64,000 nucleotides of DNA from Brachypodium distachyon (taxonomy: Eukaryota > Streptophyta > Magnoliopsida > Poales > Poaceae). Made by a program: the position numbers and the translations under genes. Of this stretch, positions 1-12,700 are shown one piece after another; positions within the stretch are counted from its first letter, which is position 1; every line of letters begins with the position of its first letter. The stretch covers positions 71,002,355-71,066,354 of the forward strand of contig NC_016131.3 of the NCBI RefSeq assembly GCF_000005505.3. The letters run 5' to 3'. Under the pieces are notes generated by a model. The model saw only the letters and a program-made list of their open reading frames with translations. It was not told the DNA's origin and did not search any database.

Positions 1-1
1 G

Positions 2-136
2 AACGACTGGCAGCGAGGCAGCAGCAGCGGCGACGGGCAGTGCCGGAGGTCGTGCCGGGCTTGCCGCGAGGTGGTGCACCCCATGATTGCCAAACGCTGG
101 TGCCAAATGGGCAAGCGTGAGGAGCTTGTACTGTGA
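2..136 (+). CDS. possible 3' end of a truncated gene
   Basis: The first ~140 bases are GC-rich and open in more than one frame, then composition drops sharply and reads like 3' UTR. The frame starting at base 2 runs to a TGA at 134-136 and ends in a basic, cysteine-containing tail with the pattern C-x3-C-x2-C, followed by REVVHPMIAKRWCQMGKR. I do not recognise the family. Frame 1 is also open to a TGA near 117, so frame choice rests only on the more protein-like composition. The 5' part lies outside the window. Confidence 0.3.
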   Translation, partial: NDWQRGSSSGDGQCRRSCRACREVVHPMIAKRWCQMGKREELVL

Positions 137-3100
137 TCGATCGATTAGACAGGAGAGCCGTACTACCTTTTGAGGGGTTCTAAGTAGTGGATGGGTGAGC
201 TGGGGCGCTAATCTATGGGGATTGGGGTTTAGGATCTTATATACCGGCTTTGGGGACATAGAAGTACTAGAACGAGATGATATATAAGTGATGAGATTTA
301 GCGTAGGCATGACTCAATTTGTCTACCACTTATTACTACTGAAAAGAATGGCAACAGTGGAGTATTTTGTTTTCGAAACATTTTGTCCTGAAAGTAATGC
401 ATGGTTCAGTGGTTCCGGAACATTCGCTCTTTGGAGTTTGGACTTTTGGGGCCAACTTCAGGTGTTTGTGTGCCAGTTGGTGAATAGGAGTAGTCTTCGT
501 TCTGCTGAATGTTGACAAAGTACTACTACCACCGTTCATGTTTTTTGTGCGTGCATCAAAATCCGTGGCAATCTGCATCTAATTTGGTCACATGGCCAGG
601 ACCTACTGAAAATTGCAGATGAATCCAGAATCCAAATACAGTATACTCCTAATGAGCACTGTTGAGTTAATGCACGATACTACGTTGGTTATGCCTTTAT
701 GGGATAAACATTGCACATCTCTTTTCTTGCATGTGTTTCTTCCTTTGCATCACCATTTAGCTGTTTCCCTTGATTCTAGGGCCATGTTTACTGGGCACTG
801 GCTTTGGAGCTACTCCTTCGTTGCACTTGCACACAAACAGATATGCGCATGCAACTTTAGGGGTAGGCTAAAGGTTTTTAATTATACGATGAAGAAAAAT
901 TCAGGCAAACAAATGATTGATTGGAGCCACTGAGGACCACGGAAACTGTTAAACAAGCACTACTGCCTACATATGATGAAAATAAAAAACAACTCAACAA
1001 GCAAATGGTTTTTTTATGGGTTTTACCTATCAGATACTCTCACAGACCATCTGTCCTGGGAACCTACATGCCTCTGAGATATCAAATGATAGACCTAGAA
1101 TGGCGTGTAACAAAGTGAAACTCGAAATATTTTGAACGCCCTATATCTAGTTCCGTGTCAGATGTTTTACACATAGAAATCCCCACCTGAATATCATTAC
1201 TCAAATGGAATGTGTTACGTGAGTCAAAACCCGCAAAGAGAGGTAATCACGCTGCGTGGCGGCTACACCTAATTTTCAATTGCGAAATATAATATTTTCA
1301 TTCTATCTATGTCCAAAACAAGTTTTTTTTACAGCATGTCCAAAACGATCTTAATCGCAGGAAGCAACGGACAAAGAAGAAGATTTTTTTTCATTTTTTC
1401 AGAGAGAAAGGAACCTCAAAAGAAATTTGCGAGTTGCGACGTTAGGCCCGTTGGCCCAGTCGAACAAGAAGAGATATTGGAGGCCTGTGATTGATAGCTA
1501 TATTGGGCTGGCCATCTGCTTTAAGACAGCATGTGATTGTCCGTTGGAACACAAGCCCACAAATGTTGCTGCGGCCCACGCTGAACCAACGCCTGGCCCA
1601 GATCCAAGTTCGCACGTCCTGTTTAACTGGGAATTCAAACTTCTGAATTCTGATGCGAGTCTGCGACCCAGACAGCGGTGGTGGATGTTTGCTAAAAAAA
1701 ACACCGCGGAGGATTATGAGAAGTTTTGTTTTTTAAAAAAAAGAGGGTCCTCCCTCCCGTTTCCATTAAAGAACGTGGAACTTCTTTTATACAAAATCCG
1801 AATTTGAGCACAGGAGATTAATGAAATTAACACGAGAAATCATTTTATTTTTCTGACGAAAGAAAACATGCAAATTAAAACTGTTTCTGCGCCAGAGCTG
1901 GAGAGCAAATTAATGAAACGGAGGTTCGTAACCGCTACAGCAATGCTGCGTGTCTGACACACTCCCTGGCGAATGCAACGGCTAACGACATCATTTCGGG
2001 TAACGTGATCGAGGTACATGTGGAGATCCTGGTTTAATTTAACCTCGAAACATTCCTCCATTTGTCAGTTATCACCACACCGTCCCTGCAGTAATGTTCC
2101 TTGGCAGAGCTAAACAACCGCGCCGTCGATCTCCCCGTCCCATGGAGAAATAAAATATAGAGAAGAATAATCAACCCTAAGATAAAGAAAAATAATCGTG
2201 GATCGGCCCCGGTGGATCGCATAGTAAATTGGCGAATCGGGAGGGAGAACATGCATGCAGATGCAGGGAGAGACGATACCAATGTGGCAATGTGGGTGGC
2301 ACGTGAGAGTGGGAGCGCGAGAAGGTTCCAACCCAAAACGGCTTCGGTGTACACAACCACTACCGCGCAAGAACCCCCAAAAAATATACATACATGTGTA
2401 TTGTGCTAACTACTCGTTAGTTTTCAATGCAAGCTGTTGGGCAACAATGTATGTGCACAAGTCTTCCGTATGTGAATGAATGAATATACCCCCCACCATC
2501 CTTCGTACCATGCGCACACATGGAGCTGTTTCCTATACATTCTTTTGAAGGATTTTTCTATAAAAAAAAGGGTAACTTTAACATCGTCAATATTGTGTAT
2601 TGTGATCAGATGGCCGCATGGAAGGTCCAATTTTTCCCATGTGGCTCATAGAACCCGTGAAATTGTTTCTACCTACCTAGCACAGTGTCGTGCAAGTATG
2701 CATGCACGCCGACCATGGCCTGGCCGGAGAAGCGTTGAGGTTTCAACTGGAGCACGGCATGAGACTAGGAGATTGATCGATGGGGCATTGCTAGGGGGCG
2801 GGGGGAAGTGTCCAAGGGGAAGAAGGATAGGGAATGCGTTGGGATCTCTCTTCCTCCTAACTAACACGGCCATGTGCTGGGCTGGCCTCCCCTCCGCAAA
2901 GGCCAACTAGCGGCAGGGCCACCCGGTTCGCACTAGCAGGGAGCAGGGGAAATGGCGGGCCCTACCTTCCCTCCCCCGAGCAGCCATGTCCGTTGCACGT
3001 CTCGCTGTGCGCCGGCCCTACCACACCACCCATCCATGAACCAGAGCTAGCAGCGTTTACTGAAGCTACACCGAGGCCCATGAGCCCGTCGTGTACGTGT

Positions 3101-4629
3101 GTGCGAATCGTGAACGGTCGACCTGGCACGTGCATGTGCGCGTCGGTGCACGGACGAATTTAACGTGTGGGTTGTGTGTAGGAAGGACGGTCGTGTAGCT
3201 TCGGGGTGGGTTGTTGCGGACGGAGAAGATCGACGGCGGAGAGGGATCCACGGCGTCGGCGTGGGCTGGCTGGATCCACCGGTGTCGAGCCAGCCAGCCA
3301 GCCAGACCCACATGGACGGGCGCGCGCGCGGTGCATGGTGGCATGGTGGTGGATGGATATGCTTCGCGATGGATCGATCAGCTGCCCACGATTTCCTGTT
3401 CTGTTTTTCTCTTCCTTTTTTTTTTTCTTCCTTTCTTTCTAGTCTACTAGCAGAAGCAAGTAGCCAACGCAAGGCCACAAGCCGAAGCCAGCGTCACCCA
3501 TATGCGACGCCAGATTGGCGCATGCTGGCTGTTCATCCGCCCGATCGATCCATCGCCATCCCGGCCGGTCACCCTCCACGCTACTCATCTGCAGCTAGCT
3601 AGCTGCGCCCCTCCGGCCTATTAGCTATAAGCTAGTACTAGAGAGAGTCCGGTCAAAATCCATGTGAAATCCTGTGTTCCAGCTTCCAAATTAATGTACA
3701 TGTGTCGAACTCACTGGGCCAAGAACTGTAAAAACCGTGGATGGTGGTCATTGTTAATTGGAAGGGGAAAAAATGGTACACGCCAAAGCCGGGAATGGAA
3801 TGAATGTTCATTTAGGAAAGAACCGATCGATCCATCGAGCGAACAGGGTTGGGATCCATGGACGTGATCGATGTACTGAATAGTTGGAGCCAATGATTCT
3901 CAAGGGGATATATACAGTTACTCTCGTACTGTACTTGCCACTCCGTATGTATATCCCCTTGCCGTCCAAAAGTTCAATTCTCCATCCCATGCGTGCGTGC
4001 GTGTGGTAAACCATAATTGCGTGGAGATACGGCACTCATTTGATCGTCAGGTTGGATATATCATGGCGGTCATCATCATCAATATAGTTTTCAGAGTCCG
4101 GCCTTCACAATGACTCAATCTGCAGACATGTTTCCCTGCACACGGAGCTCCCGTGGTTTTGTGAGAGTTTCAGTACTCCTAGCCTTTTCACTGCGTTAAT
4201 CAATTCATGTTCATCATCCCTTTTTTATTATACACGAAAAGAGAAGGGGGAAAAGGACACCAAAAAAGTTTCAGAAAAAAGGCTGGCAAAGGCATGTATA
4301 GGCGCTAGCCTAGCACATAAAGAAGAGGGTAAAGAAAAATAAAATAAAAAGATACTGTAGAAGCTACCATCCTACTCATCTTGAGGGTTAGCTTTTAGGA
4401 AGCATGGTCCTGTTCTCCTTCGTGGTACACTTTGCTGTTGCCTGGTAGGTCATTTTAACTGGCAATGCTTTTTTTGTGTCTCTGACGCGCAAACAAGGCC
4501 CAGTTGATCCTTCCGGACAACCTCGATCGGGTGTATTTTTCAGTTTGTGCACCTAGATCAGTCACCGTTCGAAACATCAAATTGGTTCCCTAAAAAAAAC
4601 ATCTGACTGGAATTTTTGCTACGTGTAGG
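137..4629. other. intergenic region, no supported gene
   Basis: About 4.5 kb without a convincing coding region. Short ORFs occur on both strands, but none shows a recognisable domain or clean splice structure. The stretch 2670-3600 is GC-rich, with simple repeats (CAGC-type near 3290-3305, a GC run near 3326, a pyrimidine tract near 3410-3440), and could hold a non-coding transcript or promoter of something unseen. The rest is AT-rich. Confidence 0.5.
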
Positions 4630-4807
4630 CAGTCGCAGAGGCAGGAAATTTTTATATGCGGGGGTCCGAACATAAAATATTGTTATTAGGAGGGTTGGAG
4701 GCAAAGCACAAAATTACTCAATTTATCTGTGATAAATCAGAGACTTAAAACGTAAATTTTGAATCGTAGGGGGGCCAGAGCCCCTCACCCCTACCTCCGC
4801 CTCTATG
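4630..4807. mobile_element. hAT-like MITE (degenerate)
   Basis: The left end (cagtcgcagaggcagg) and the complement of the right end (around 4789-4807, cctccgcctctatg) are imperfect inverted repeats of the CAGNGGCGGAGGCAGG type found in grass hAT MITEs. A cleaner copy of the same type lies at 28670-29003. The flanks share only about TGTAGG, so no full 8-bp target duplication can be claimed. The interior is AT-rich and non-coding. Confidence 0.4.
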
Positions 4808-4833
4808 TAGGTGTGAGTTCCTTGTAGCAATAA

Positions 4834-5080
4834 GGCTGGTCATAGTGGGAAACATATAACAGTATCATATGTTACCGCCTTCACAATGCATATTATCATA
4901 AGTACGGTATCATAGGGTCTTCATTTACAAGAGACGTCATGTTTTAAAAAATGCTATGTTACCGGTATCATATTATGATACTACTACCATCTCTGTTTTC
5001 TTTAAATGATATGCCACATTATTTAAATGCCTACATGACACTGCATGATACCACCTTTGTTACTAGCACTATGAGTAGCC
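4834..5080. mobile_element. Tourist-like (PIF/Harbinger) MITE, 247 bp
   Basis: Starts GGCTGGTCATAGTGGG and ends CACTATGAGTAGCC, which are imperfect terminal inverted repeats. It is flanked on both sides by TAA (4831-4833 and 5081-5083), the 3-bp target duplication typical of PIF/Harbinger elements. The interior is AT-rich with many short ATG/CAT repeats and no ORF of note. It abuts the GH31 pseudogene fragment on its right. Confidence 0.7.
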
Positions 5081-5083
5081 TAA

Positions 5084-5415
5084 AAGTAGGGGAGAAGCCT
5101 GTAGCGCAGCCCGAAAGCCTTCCTCACCGACCTCGCGACCGACTCCCACAGGTAGAGCTCACGTCGGAGTGTGAATTTCGCTAAATGGGCCCTCGAGAAC
5201 GGGTAGAAGGCACCGATCCACCTCACGATGCACTCCTCCGCCGTGTCCTTTTACCGAAGCTGACCATGGGCACCCCAAAGATGTCGACAGTTTGGCAAAC
5301 CCGTCCATCTGCTCCATCTGTTGGGCCGTCGACTCTGGCGCCGGTCTTTCTGGAAAATACAGATACAAATTATGCACCTCAACCAGCCTCACGGTCTCCT
5401 CGGTGCTACCCGAGT
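5084..5415 (-). pseudogene. GH31 alpha-glucosidase gene fragment
   Basis: On the minus strand a pyrimidine tract and AG acceptor at 5416-5417 precede an exon-like stretch. Its translation carries VEVHNLY, then VDIFGVPM, then (after frame changes) [22 protein letters not shown] and [10 protein letters not shown]. These recur in this order in plant glycoside hydrolase family 31 alpha-glucosidases, downstream of the catalytic region. Motifs fall in different frames, and the segment between VHNLY and VDIFG is too short for the family, so there are frameshifts and an internal deletion. The fragment stops exactly where the 4834-5080 MITE and its TAA begin. No upstream or downstream exons are visible, so this is a dead fragment. 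Confidence 0.65.
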
Positions 5416-6288
5416 CTGCAAGAAACAAAGAAACAAGACTCTGAACACACCGAAACATGGACGTCAAGAAAAGCGCACTTGTTGAAATGGTGAGATTGAT
5501 TTTGAGGTAACAGACCTCCACCGAGCACATATGAACCGTGGGGAAAATCTTCGTCTTCGGATTTGTCAATCCTCATCTGTACGTGTGGATGCGATGTCTC
5601 GGGAGAAATGGGTTAATCATCTACTAACCGCATTTCTTGGTCTCCCATCAGAAATGGGTTTATCGAAGAAAAAAATCATTTGTTGAAAAAAATAATCAAA
5701 CTTAAGTCGTGAATGAACTTGACCACTACCCACCCGCCCCAACCAAATTAGGAGAGATAGTTCGATCTACTACACTTTTATTGTTTTTGCGGAAACCCGG
5801 AGGTGCAATACATAGTTATGTTCAAATGAGAAGGAATATCAAAGTTTGATAAGAAATCTTGTCCGATAGAGATTGTAGGGTTATCCGATCCACTTGTACC
5901 CAAAACCTTGATCATGTACCATTTTCTCTTCTCGGCCTCTTTTTGATGATGAATGGTCCGATGCGGCTATTTTGTCAAAACAAAACAAAGCAAAGAAGTA
6001 CTCATTTTCAATTTGCACTAAAAACAACGACAAGTATTTAGGAACGGAGGAAGTATCGTTCTGGATCTGCTAGCTCCTAGAATTTCTTTTGACTCTTCAA
6101 AGAAGTACCCTGTTTATTTGTGGATCTTTTATTATCAGAGCCAATTTCCTTTTATTTTATTTTTTGATAGCCATGTTATATTTCTTCCTTTTCCTCATCA
6201 GCACTGCCCCCCTCTCTCTCCCACAGGCTCACACTCACCTCTCTCAAATACTGCCCATGCTCCTCGCCCACCTCCCTTGAACAAGCCA
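5416..6288 (+). other. upstream region and 5' UTR of the HD-Zip gene
   Basis: AT-rich upstream sequence. A Stowaway-like right end (aggaacggaggaagta, about 6040-6055) sits some 230 bp upstream of the start codon. From about 6200 the strand becomes CT-rich, typical of a cereal 5' UTR (ctctctctccc near 6213). No confident TATA box was identified. Confidence 0.45.
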
Positions 6289-8438
6289 ATGGCCAGCAAT
6301 GGCATGGCGTCCTCCCCTTCCGCCTTCTTCCCTCCAAATTTCCTTCTCCACATGCAGCAAACACCACCTGTGCACCATGACCCCGAAGAACACCACCACC
6401 ACCACCACCATGAGCACCACCTCCTTCCTCCTCCTCACGGCGGCCACCCCCACAACCCCTTCCTCCCTCCTTCCTCCCAATGCCCCTCCCTCCAGGACTT
6501 CCGAGGTTCATAACTTCTTCATGGCTTCTTAATTGTCTACTGCCGTTCCACGGATCACGCATTCAAGCACCGGTAACTTACGAAACTGATCCATTATTGC
6601 AGGTATGGCACCAATGCTGGGGAAGCGACCGGCGATGTTCGGCGGCGAGGGAGGCGGCGGGGATGACGTGAACGGCGGCGGGGCGAACGAGGAGGAGATG
6701 TCGGACGACGGGTCGCAGGCGGGCGGGGAGAAGAAGCGGCGGCTGAACGTGGAGCAGGTGCGGACGCTGGAGAAGAACTTCGAGCTGGCCAACAAGCTGG
6801 AGCCCGAGCGCAAGATCCAGCTTGCTCGCGCCCTGGGCCTGCAGCCGCGGCAGGTGGCCATCTGGTTCCAGAACCGCCGCGCCCGCTGGAAGACCAAGCA
6901 GCTCGAGAAGGACTACGACGTGCTCAAGCGCCAGTTCGACGCCGTCAAGGCCGAGAACGACGCGCTCCTCTCCCACAACAAGAAGCTCCAATCCGAGGTA
7001 CAGTAATACTCTCGCAGTAATACTGCAAACACACAATGCAAAACTCTCGCAGTTTAATTTCAGTGCCTCTGATCGCTGTCCGGCCGGGCTGCCTAGATCT
7101 GCGCGCGCGAGTGATGATCTGGTTTCTTTAATTTCTTCCTCGGCTGGGCTTCCCGGCTCAATGATTGGTTGGTGATGTCTGGCTGTGGGACTGGGCTATA
7201 GGCTAGGCTAGGATCCATGTGGGTTTCAGTGCTTGCAGAAAGGTTGTTGGAAACGGCGCCCATGCCCATGGCCTGCCTGCCTTTTCCATCTTCTGCGTAC
7301 GTACCACCCCTGCGAAATTGTGCCGCTGCAAAGGCTGGCTTGGGAGTGAGTGAGAGTAGGTAGTAGCTTTCTGGAAAGGGTCAGCAGAATATGCAGCGCT
7401 TCAGAGATCATGCTCACGCTAGCAGCGGCCGGCCGGCGGGTCTCTGTTTCTTTGTTTTTGAGTCTTTTGAGGAGGATCCATGCTGCGTCGGAGTCAATGG
7501 CTTCATCATCATGTCATCTCGATCAGCTTTGTGCCGTACCCGCCATGGTCTCAGACAGGGAGAGAGAGAGAGACGGACGTACTGGGTTGGTCAGAGGGCA
7601 TGTGCTCCTTCTGTTTTCGATCAGATTTGCAATGATGCGTGGAGGAAACACAATTAGTGCTCGCATGATTAGGAATGCAAACGTAATTAGTGTGTTGGGA
7701 CTAGTTCTTGCATTCTCCTAGCTACTCCAGCTTGTTGCTTGGGCTTGGGACTTCCTGGACCGTGCGGTACCAAGAATTTTGCTTCAAGAGAACCAAACCG
7801 TACCAAGTTGGCAATGAATTTGAGCGCAATTAAGTAGACGCATCTTTCTCTGCTGAACTTCAGCATGGACCGATGGGAATCTCTTAAGATTGATCTGGGA
7901 AGAAGATCAGCCATGTTAGTCCGTTGCTAGAATTACAATCCATGTTCCACCCTAGTGTTTGCATTGCGTACTGCTAATTAATCACCCTATCAGCAAAGCT
8001 CGATCGATCGCTGATGCTGTGGTTTGGTGATTCTGAGTGCAGATACTGGGACTGAAGGGGTGCAGCAGGGAGGCGGCGTCAGAGCTGATCAACCTGAACA
8101 AGGAGACGGAGGCGTCCTGCAGCAACCGCAGCGAGAACAGCTCCGAGATCAACCTCGACATCTCGCGCACGCCGCCGCCCTCCGAAGGAGGAACCATGGA
8201 TGCTCCCCAGCAGCACTCCCATCAAAACGGCGGCGGCATGATCCCCTTCTACCCCTCTGCCGTGGTCGCCCGCCCCGGCGCCGGCGTCGACATCGACCAG
8301 CTCCTGCACGCCTCCTCCGTCCCCAAGATGGAGCAGCACCACCACGGCGCCGACACGCCCAGCTTCGGCAACCTCCTCTGCGGCGTCGACGAGCCGCCGC
8401 CCTTCTGGCCCTGGGCGGATCACCAGCACTTCCATTGA
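6289..8438 (+). CDS. HOX23: HD-Zip class I homeobox transcription factor (HOX21/HOX23-like)
   Basis: Three exons, 6289-6505, 6603-6997 and 8043-8438, joined by GT..AG introns of 97 and 1045 bp, give 335 codons plus TGA. The N-terminus starts [18 protein letters not shown] and has a His-rich tract (about residues 30-45) and Pro-rich stretches. An acidic/Gly segment leads into the homeodomain (about 116-170, with [10 protein letters not shown] in helix 3), followed directly by a leucine zipper (about 171-210). The C-terminus contains [11 protein letters not shown] and ends in an aromatic [11 protein letters not shown] tail. Class I proteins bind the CAATNATTG pseudopalindrome as dimers in the nucleus and act in growth and abscisic acid/drought responses. 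The N- and C-terminal signatures match rice HOX21 and HOX23; choosing between these paralogs is less certain. The start is the first ATG in the open exon; a second Met follows five residues later. Confidence 0.93.
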
Positions 8439-9041
8439 TCCAACCATCCTTCGATGATCAGCACACAGTGTATATCTTTGCGGTTAATGATGAATGCATG
8501 CTTTGCTTGCATGAGCAACAAGATTCGAGGCAGTTGGATTCTTGATCAGGACCAGAGAGTCGACGGTTGTACTTGTACATGTATGATGAGAAGTACCTAT
8601 GGCGGTACTGAGAATTGTGATCCAATTTGAGTACTCATGGAGTTGATGAGTAGCGGCCGGGGATGTAGGGGGAATAAGTTTGTGTGGCGTGTGTAGGTAG
8701 ATTTTGGTAGTAGTATATCTTTTGTATTTTTATTTATTTTTTTCTCGTCTTTTCTTCTCCTTTTGTTCCCATACATAAACTTGTGAATTGTGAGGGTGTG
8801 TTGTTGTATAGGTTAATGGCGCATTGGTGCTTCTTCCACTAGTTTGCCTTGGATCATGTCTTTTTTTTCTTTTGAAAAACAAATTAAGGAGGGCAATTTT
8901 AGAGAACACATATATAACTCCATGATTGTAGTACCACTGGTGCATTTTCAAATTATAATGATAGAATTCAGTTTATACATTTTTTTTCAAAGTCAACATG
9001 TATATGTATTTTTTTGTGAAATGCAAAAGCTTTGATAGTTA
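8439..9041 (+). other. 3' UTR and downstream flank of the HD-Zip gene
   Basis: Sequence after the TGA keeps moderate GC to about 8720, then turns T-rich (8725-8765) and AT-rich, consistent with a 3' UTR ending somewhere in 8650-8760. No exact polyadenylation site can be set from sequence alone. No other feature is seen. Confidence 0.4.
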
Positions 9042-9259
9042 ACTCCTCCGGTTCACAAATAAGTGATATTTTGAACATATCTCCAGTCAAAATTTCGAAA
9101 CTTTGATTGTCTACATCAATTTAAATCTAGACGAGAAACTTCAAAATTATATGTGTAGATCTGTCTTGAAAATCAGTTGTAAAATATTAAATATTTGATT
9201 GATACCTAGTGGTCAAATCTAAATCTTGAAAACATACCGATTCAAAAATACGGAGTGAG
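9042..9259. mobile_element. Stowaway-like MITE, about 218 bp
   Basis: Left end ctcctccggttcacaaataa; the right end's complement begins ctcactccgtatttttgaat. The termini are imperfect but of the Stowaway (Tc1/Mariner) type, and a TA precedes the left end. The interior is AT-rich and non-coding. The right boundary is uncertain by several bases. Confidence 0.5.
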
Positions 9260-9606
9260 AAAATTAATTATGAAGAAAGTTCATGTTTACTACATCAAAA
9301 TGACATGTCAAAATACGGTCGCTGAGGCGTCCCTTATACTAGATACATGTTTTCATGGGTTAGGCTCGCTAAAGAAAAATCTGGGGTTCACCCAGCTAGC
9401 ACCATGGGTACGAATAAGGTGGTTCGATCGGTTTTGTTTGGCTTGTGAGTACACACGGGAGGCGTCAAAACAATGACGAGCCGAGGTTTCTTGTACAGCT
9501 TTTCTGTCTTCTTGCGTAGATGTTGATTTGTGTCCATAATTTTGAGTGAGAGATAAAAGTCCCAGGGTTTTCAGAAGAAAAAACCCCGCCCATTCATTTT
9601 GTACTA

Positions 9607-9719
9607 CTCCCTCCGTTCCATAATTCTTGTCGAAATATTACATGTATCTAGACATTTTTTAGTAATAGATACATCCATTTTTGGTCAAATTTGAGACAAG
9701 AATTATGAAACGGAGGTAG
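9607..9719. mobile_element. Stowaway MITE, 113 bp
   Basis: Terminal inverted repeats begin CTCCCTCCGTTCCATAATTC and close with the complementary GAATTATGAAACGGAGGTAG. They are flanked by TA at 9605-9606 and 9720-9721. The long inverted repeats and TA duplication are diagnostic of Stowaway elements. It is the same length and closely similar to the copy at 34730-34842. Confidence 0.85.
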
Positions 9720-9721
9720 TA

Positions 9722-12700
9722 GTTTTTTACGCTGCAATCCAATCTGGCCTCACACTTCTATAGCCAACGGACCCATTCATTATACCATGTCGCACTTGGA
9801 TAAATCCAAGAATCTACTGTTTCTACCTTCCAGATATTGTTTCCCAGTGGTACGCGCGCTAAGCACCAACGTTGATCCGTGCATTCAACTTGCTCGTGCA
9901 TGGCATCCTACAGCGCAGTTAAGGCCATTCAAAATGAACAGATGAGCGTGGCCACACACCACCGATATTGGACAGGTATGTCTACCTTAGCCGGGCCCGT
10001 TTCTCTCTCCAAGGGTCGCACGCTACATGTCAAGCCCGCGACGAATCCAACTCTTTTGGGCATATAAAACTTTAATCTCAGGGCAATGTCAGAGAATCAA
10101 AGTAGTACATGCCTGCTCGGAACACCGCAATAATTCAAAACTGCGAAACTGAGTTTGAATTACGACCACTGATCTTGTACAGGTTATTATACTAGATGAG
10201 TACGTTGTACGAAGAAGAGACGGGATTAATTAGGCTGATCAGTACACCTGCTGGTCTGGGCATGGACGGCCGGAGTGTAAATTAAAAACATGGCGTCCGC
10301 CGTCAATCCATGATGCATTGTACATACGGATCAATTTCTGTACAAAGTTGGTTAAAATAGTGGATGGGAATGTTGAGCCCTACATACAGGGACATGGATC
10401 GATCTCGTGCATGTTTTCCAATTTTTATACCGTTTCCCTCCCCTATCTCCTCCCCTTGACGCCTCACTGCAGGCAGCTACAGTTGACTCAACGGGGCCAT
10501 GGCTAGTTTTGCCTGTCTGAGAATGATTGGTACTTAGACGGAGAACCGGGGCAAGCCGCAAGCGCCTAATGAATGCGGGTTAAAAACGTTTCGCAATGGT
10601 ACTGGTTCCCCGGGGGTTCCCATCGCGTCAATGTGCTGCGTGCTGACGACACATGACCACGCATGTAACAGAAGGATCAGATCTCCATGTCTCCCTTGCC
10701 AGGCCACCGAACCGGGTGCCACGCAAACTCACGCTACCGAACATGTAAAACTAACGAGAAGGTAGAAAAATGATCAGTGAAAGTGGTGGTCTCGTGACCG
10801 GGTCTCTACTACGACTCATGGAAGGGGAAGAAGAACAACCCTTTGTGGTGGGTTGGGTTGATCAGCGCAGCGGCGGCGGGTCCGGCCGGGCACCCACGTA
10901 GGTACAGGCCACAGTGTCATGAGGCAGAGGCAGAAAAAACCAAAGGACCGTGCTCCGGCCCCGGCGCCGTACGTACTCCTCTGCCCGACGGGGGCCCGGC
11001 CCGCGTGGCTGGCTGCAGAAAAGCACCAACCCTTTTTTCTTTTCACTTCCGTCCCATGCACGATTCCGTTGTCAAAACGCAAACGTGCATCGCGCTGATG
11101 GATCTCCGTTATACGTGCGCTCGAAAGAAATAGAGGGTAGGAGGGACGTGGACTGTCTCCGTCGAAACGCAGACGGTCGAGAGATGCTCCCGATGGGTCG
11201 CGATTGGCCCGGCGAGGACGAAGACGAACGGCGACGGGCCGGGGCGGGCAAGTGTAGTGGAATATATAGTCCAAACTGTTGCATCGGTTCAGTGCTTTTT
11301 GAGAGGGCCAAGGGGGGCACGTGGGAGCACAGTGCGGCGACTGGCCATGCGTCCTTTGGGATGCCCCAGCTGCTTCGCTAGCAGCCAGACCACCGATCGA
11401 CCCATGCACAAATGTGTGCGAGATCCATCTAAGCTTGATGCCGATGGGCTCTGGGACTGGGCACAGCGTCCCGTACGTACGTACCCACCGGCCCAACTCG
11501 TACGCGTGTATAATCTCCGACCCGTGTACGTGTTTGCGGTTCAGACAGACACAGTGGTATGTATATGTAGAACTACGTACGTTGGGGAATTCACGTCGCG
11601 CGCGTTCGTTGATAGAAGGTAAATAAACGATGATGCCGGCCTGTGCTTGTTCGGGCGATAGAATTCAGCAGCAACAGGAATTAACGACCTCAGTTTGTTT
11701 AAGCCAGCAGGGGAATAATATCCGGTAGCATGGGGGGCGATCTGACGGGATCACATAGAAAAATTCAAAGGGCGAGCTTCTCCGGTTGAGCGCACATGGA
11801 ATCGGCGGCTAAAGTCAGCCCACCACGGCGTTAAAAATCATAAACCGACGTACGCCCCGCCGCGGGCGCATCCCGCCGGTCAGTTTTCAGGCCGATCGAT
11901 TGCCCTCTCGATGATCAGATCAGGGGCCAGGAACACAAGAAGGGAATAAAAAGAGATCCACAAGCCATGTGTCGCCAACAACTGTTCCCCAACCGCGATA
12001 GCTAGCACGGTACGTACGTGTATTGTGTGTGTGTGGAGGAGGATGCGAATCGGCGAATCCACGTCCACGGGGTTTTATATCCGCGCAGTAGTTGTGACGC
12101 CTAGTATCTGGATCGCCTTTGCCTTTTTCTCAGAGCTTTCGCCGGAACGGCTAGCTCTGCATGCGTTGGCCGTTGGGTTTGTTTGTTCGGGGTGTTGGTA
12201 CGTGTTGCCTAGTGGGAAAGGAAGGGCTGGAGCGACAGGTCACAGGTGCGGCGCACATGGCATGTAGGGGCAAGCAAAGCAGGATCGATGCGCATGTGCA
12301 TGTCCGGACTCTGGAGCTACGACGCGTAGTACGTGTTTTTACAAGCTCCGGCTGCTAGCTCTCCAGCGGGAAAGGGATGAGCTCGTGCGAAATTGGCCCG
12401 CAAGAGTGACCACGTACGTACGTTCGAGGCTGGTGGCTGCTGCAGGCTGCAGCCGAGCGTTGTATATGGCCCAGCAGAAAGTTTCCTGCAGATCTCTGCC
12501 AATATCATGCATGCTCCATCGCTGGTACCGTAACCAGGGGTTGTGTATGTCGAGCTATAGCTGTTGATATTTTGTCAGGGCGATGCGGTTCGTGATGGCT
12601 ACGTATCTGCATCCTCCTGCTTGACGGGGTTTGGGCCTTTGGGGAAAACAGTCAGTACTAACCATATTATATTGGAGCTGAGAAGATTCCTGAACACGTG

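Noticed and set aside
6176..7036. Minus-strand ORFs opposite the HD-Zip exons
   Set aside because: Antisense shadows of GC-rich homeobox exons; Gly/Glu- and Leu/Val-rich translations with no domain.
10816..11496. 226-codon minus-strand ORF
   Set aside because: No recognisable domain. Overlapping ORFs of similar length occur on the other strand, so it reflects GC-rich composition.
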